DNA from: CAWDCV01 sp963728125
GTDB taxonomy: Bacteria; Actinomycetota; Actinomycetes; CAWDCV01
Reading direction: 5' to 3'
NCBI GenBank assembly: GCA_963728125.1
Contig: CAVSIZ010000018.1
Location: 1 to 64,000, forward strand
DNA length: 64,000 bases
Positions 61,204 through 64,000 of this stretch are shown one piece after another (the first letter of the stretch is position 1; each line of letters begins with the position of its first letter). The notes under the pieces are model-generated. The model had not been told where the DNA came from. It did not search any database and was given only the letters and a program-made list of their open reading frames with translations. The translations under genes and the position numbers were made by a program.

Positions 61204-62517
61204 GTGACCGCCGCGACTCCGACCGGCCTGCTCACCGACCAGTACGAACTCACCATGGTCCAGGCGGCGCGGCGCAGCGGTACAGCGGCGCGGCGAGCGG
61301 TGTTCGAGGTGTTCGCACGACGCCTGCCCGAGGGACGCCGGTACGGCGTCGTGGCCGGAACCGGACGGCTCCTCGAGGCCATCGAGAACTTCCGCTTCGA
61401 CGAGGACGCCCTCTCATTCCTGGCCGATGCTGGCATCGTCGATGAGGAGACACGGGCATGGCTGGCGGACTACCGCTTCTCCGGCGACATCGACGGGTAC
61501 GCCGAGGGCGAGTGCTACGTCCCAGGCTCGCCGCTGCTCGTCGTCGACGCGCCGTTTGCCGATGCGGTCGTGCTGGAGACGCTCGTCCTGTCTGTCCTGA
61601 ACCACGACAGCGCAATTGCTGCCGCCGCGTCACGCATGATCTGCGCCGCCGGCGACCGGCCGTGCATCGAGATGGGCTCTCGCCGCACCCACGAGATCAG
61701 TGCGGTGGCCGCCGCTCGAGCCGCGTACATCGCTGGCTTTGCATCGACTTCGAACCTGGAAGCGGGCCGTCGCTACGCCATCCCGACAACGGGCACGGCT
61801 GCGCACGCCTTCACGCTGGTCCACGACAGCGAGGAGGACGCGTTCCGCGCCCAGGTCGCGTCACTCGGGCCGGGCACCACGCTGCTGGTCGACACCTACG
61901 ACGTCACCGCGGGCGTCCAGACCGCAGTGGCCGTCGCCGGGCCAGAGCTCGGCGCCGTCCGGTTGGATTCCGGCGACCTGATCGAGCTGGCCCGGCAGGT
62001 GCGCGATCAGCTCGACTCGCTCGGCGCGACCGACACCCGGATCGTCGTCACAAGCGACCTCGATGAGTACGCGATCGCGGCGCTCGCGGCGGCGCCGGTC
62101 GACGGATATGGCGTCGGTACCTCCCTGGTGACCGGCAGCGGCGCGCCTACTGCTGGACTGGTCTACAAACTCGTCGCCCGCGGCGCGGACGACCCGGGCG
62201 GCCCGCTGATCCCGGTGGCAAAGCGATCGATCGGCAAGCCGAGCATCGGCGGCCGCAAGGTGGCAGTGCGCCGCCGCGACGCCTCCGGAACGGCCACCCA
62301 TGAGGTGGTCTCCGCCTTCGGACCGCCCATCGACGACGGCGACGATCGGCCGCTGATGGTGCCATTGATGCGCGGCGGCGACATCGTGGCCGAGTCGTCT
62401 CTCGACAGCGCCCGCAAGCGCCACGTCGAGTCTCGCGCCGAGCTCCCGCCAGCTGCCGTCCAGCTGTCTCGAGGGGAGCCAGCCATCCCCACGGTCTTCG
62501 AGGAGGAGCACCCATGA
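61204..62517 (+). CDS. pncB: Nicotinate phosphoribosyltransferase
   Basis: From the GTG at 61204 the protein has 437 residues: TGLLTDQYELTMVQAARRSG at the start, EMGSRRTHEISAV (catalytic His region), STSNLEAGRRYAIPTTGTAAH, LLVDTYDVTAGVQ, VRLDSGDLIELA and a C-terminal zinc/Lys region PLIPVAKRSIGKPSIGGRK. It makes nicotinate mononucleotide for NAD salvage. Its stop overlaps the start of pncA, so the two consecutive salvage enzymes are coupled. Confidence 0.95.
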   Translation: MTAATPTGLLTDQYELTMVQAARRSGTAARRAVFEVFARRLPEGRRYGVVAGTGRLLEAIENFRFDEDALSFLADAGIVDEETRAWLADYRFSGDIDGYAEGECYVPGSPLLVVDAPFADAVVLETLVLSVLNHDSAIAAAASRMICAAGDRPCIEMGSRRTHEISAVAAARAAYIAGFASTSNLEAGRRYAIPTTGTAAHAFTLVHDSEEDAFRAQVASLGPGTTLLVDTYDVTAGVQTAVAVAGPELGAVRLDSGDLIELARQVRDQLDSLGATDTRIVVTSDLDEYAIAALAAAPVDGYGVGTSLVTGSGAPTAGLVYKLVARGADDPGGPLIPVAKRSIGKPSIGGRKVAVRRRDASGTATHEVVSAFGPPIDDGDDRPLMVPLMRGGDIVAESSLDSARKRHVESRAELPPAAVQLSRGEPAIPTVFEEEHP

Positions 62518-63135
62518 GGGCACCCCAGTCCGCGCTACGGACCCGGCTGGCGCTGGTCGTCGTCGACATGCAGGTCGACTTCGGCTCGCCAGAGGGCGGG
62601 CTCTACGTCGACCGCGGCGAGGAGACGATCCCCATCGTCAATGACGAGATCGACGGCGGCCGTGGCCGCCGGATCGCCCGTGTACTACACCCGCGACTGG
62701 CATCCGCCAGTAACGCCGCACTTCGCCAAGGACGGCGGCATCTGGCCGGTGCACTGCGTCGCCGGAACGCCCGGTGCCGAGCTTCTCGCCGACCTCCACG
62801 TCGAGGGAAAGCTCGTGCACAAGGGCGTGAGTGGCGAGGACGGCTACTCCGGCTTCACGGTCCGCGATCCCGCCACCGGGCGAAACCGAGACCACCGAGC
62901 TGGACGACTTCCTTCGGAACGACGACGTGAAGACGCATCGTCGTCGTCGGGCTCGCCGGGGACTACTGCGTCAAGGAGACGGCACTCGACGGCGTCCGGC
63001 TGGGCTACGACGTCACCGTGCTCGCTCGCGGCAACCCGCTTCGTCAACCTGCAGCCCGGTGACGACGACCGCGCGGTGGCCGAGATGACCTCGGCTGGAG
63101 TACGCGTCGAGGGGACGCTACCGAGCGCCGCCTGA
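62514..63135 (+). CDS. pncA: Nicotinamidase/isochorismatase family protein, frame broken four times
   Basis: Canonical PncA sequence is followed through four one-base insertions (about 62655, 62881, 62936, 63030): ALVVVDMQVDFGSPEG (catalytic Asp and metal Asp), then VYYTRDWHPPVTPHFAKDGG (metal His pair), WPVHCVAGTPG, KGVSGEDGYSGF, and after restoration VVVGLAGDYCVKETALDG (catalytic Cys). The catalytic triad Asp-Lys-Cys is complete once frames are restored, about 200 residues. It hydrolyses nicotinamide to nicotinate for PncB. Sequencing error is the simplest cause of the breaks. Confidence 0.82.
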
Positions 63136-63199
63136 CCGCCAGAAATATGTGGGCAACGAGACCAATCCGCTCCTGTCCCCATGACCGAACACCCCCCGA

Positions 63200-63245
63200 G
63201 ACCGCGGGTCGGGCACGCTTCGGGAGGGGGTGCCCACCCGCGGTC
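63200..63245. terminator. Long hairpin between convergent pncA and hmgA
   Basis: GACCGCGGGT (63200-63209) pairs with ACCCGCGGTC (63236-63245); one bulged C; GGGCAC (63211-63216) pairs with GTGCCC (63230-63235). The 16-bp stem has a 13-nt loop and no U-tract on either side. Position between two convergent genes suggests a bidirectional terminator. Confidence 0.6.
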
Positions 63246-63267
63246 CGCGGGGGTCCACATCCGCCGA

Positions 63268-64000
63268 TCAGTGCAGCGACCGTCCCGCCCAGCTCCAGGC
63301 GTACCCCGTGTCCTCGCACGCCAGAGCGGCCTCGCACAGATCGAGCGGTCGGAACGTGTCGACCATGACCGCAAGCTCCTCGAAGGCTTCGACACCCAGC
63401 GAGCGCTCAACCGAGCCCGGCTGCGGGCCATGCGTGAACCCCGATGGATGCAGCGAGATCGACCCCAGCTCGATACCCGAGCCCTTGCGCGCCTCGTAGT
63501 TGCCGCCCGTGTAGAACATCATCTCGTCGCTGTCGACGTTCGCGTGGTTGTACGGCACCGGGATCGACAGCGGGTGGTAGTCGACCTTGCGGGGGACGAA
63601 CGAGCAGACGACGAAGTTGGGTCCCTCGAATGTCTGGTGGACGGGCGGCGGCTGGTGCACGCGCCCAGTGATCGGCTCGAAGTCCGCAACGTTGAACGCG
63701 TACGGGTAGAGGCAGCCGTCCCAACCGACCACGTCGAACGGGTGATGGGCGTAGGTGAAGCGCGTCCACCCGCGTCGATGCTGCACGAGCACCTCGACGT
63801 CGTCGCCATCCGCCAGCAAGGGCTCGCTCGGACCGCGCAGGTCGCGCTCGCAGTACGGCGACGACTCGAGGAACTGGCCCTTCGATGAGAGGTAGCGCCG
63901 CGGCGGCCCGATGTGTCCCGTTGCCTCGACCGTAAGAAGTCGCAGCGGCTCGGCGTCGTCATCGCCAGACCGAGGGAGCCAGCGATGCGTTGTCGAGGTG
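63268..64000 (-). CDS. hmgA: Homogentisate 1,2-dioxygenase, N-terminus cut by window edge
   Basis: About 243 codons are visible, open through the window end, starting TTHRWLPRSGDDDAEPLR. Family signatures are PFDVVGWDGCLYPYAFNV, ITGRVHQPPPVHQTFEG (metal His), YNHANVDSDEMMFY (metal Glu region) and LHPSGFTHGPQPG (last metal His). The end TGYAWSWAGRSLH and TGA at 63268 fit the short actinobacterial form. It opens the ring of homogentisate in tyrosine breakdown. Confidence 0.93.
   Translation of the reverse strand, partial: TSTTHRWLPRSGDDDAEPLRLLTVEATGHIGPPRRYLSSKGQFLESSPYCERDLRGPSEPLLADGDDVEVLVQHRRGWTRFTYAHHPFDVVGWDGCLYPYAFNVADFEPITGRVHQPPPVHQTFEGPNFVVCSFVPRKVDYHPLSIPVPYNHANVDSDEMMFYTGGNYEARKGSGIELGSISLHPSGFTHGPQPGSVERSLGVEAFEELAVMVDTFRPLDLCEAALACEDTGYAWSWAGRSLH

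Overview
The window is high-GC DNA of an actinobacterium (Actinomycetota). The evidence is the GC-rich third codon positions, frequent GTG starts, many promoters placed 6-7 nt before the start codon (leaderless style), an F420-type luciferase-like enzyme, a HelR helicase behind a rifamycin-type inverted repeat, and two gene blocks ordered as in mycobacteria (mec-cysO-cysM and murI-MBL-rph-rdgB). I cannot fix the genus. No phage, transposase, integrase, CRISPR array or replication origin is visible. Both ends are cut inside genes (ettA on the left, hmgA on the right).

Layout. 0-5.4 kb: a leftward run of two P-loop GTPases, ssb and ettA. 5.5-10.7 kb: tRNA-Arg, a membrane protein, a lipoprotein-like NodB deacetylase, a group-2 sigma factor, orn, tRNA-His, an OhrR-type MarR regulator and tRNA-Lys. 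10.7-15.5 kb: helR with its regulatory repeat, then an amino-acid ABC importer. 15.6-23.3 kb: DinB-like protein, a frame-interrupted CapA-like lipoprotein, glpD, an RsbW-like ATPase, a histidine-kinase remnant, cupin plus UBP zinc finger, a Cys-rich small protein, add, an RHH protein behind tandem palindromes, and a second group-2 sigma factor. 23.5-28.7 kb: GroES-like protein, a cytoplasmic subtilisin (S8) divergent from a TPR-CHAT protein, DUF427 and DUF3618. 28.8-32.1 kb: Co/Ni importer cbiMNQO, bcp, tRNA-Leu. 32.1-38.3 kb: multicopper oxidase, small membrane protein, ackA, rdgB-rph-MBL-murI. 38.4-58.5 kb: a mixed segment with a P-loop kinase/LLM fusion, PIG-L, DUF389 remnant, YihY, lipid kinase, PAP2, a five-gene cydA-cydB-GH15-NDH2-GMC run, zwf, ClC and a LuxR/MalT-type regulator. 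58.5-64 kb: cysM-cysO-mec-DUF2017-clpS, pncB-pncA, hmgA.

The best candidate for an undescribed system is the divergent S8 peptidase / TPR-CHAT pair at 23.9-27.9 kb. Both proteases keep their catalytic residues, neither has a secretion signal, and they appear to share one symmetric -10 element. A two-protease signalling or defence cascade is a reasonable hypothesis, but nothing in the window proves it.

The sequence also contains at least 13 frame interruptions in six genes, twelve of them in the same direction (one extra base), clustered in cydA and pncA. Sequencing error is the simplest explanation, and those genes are annotated as probable single genes with broken frames.
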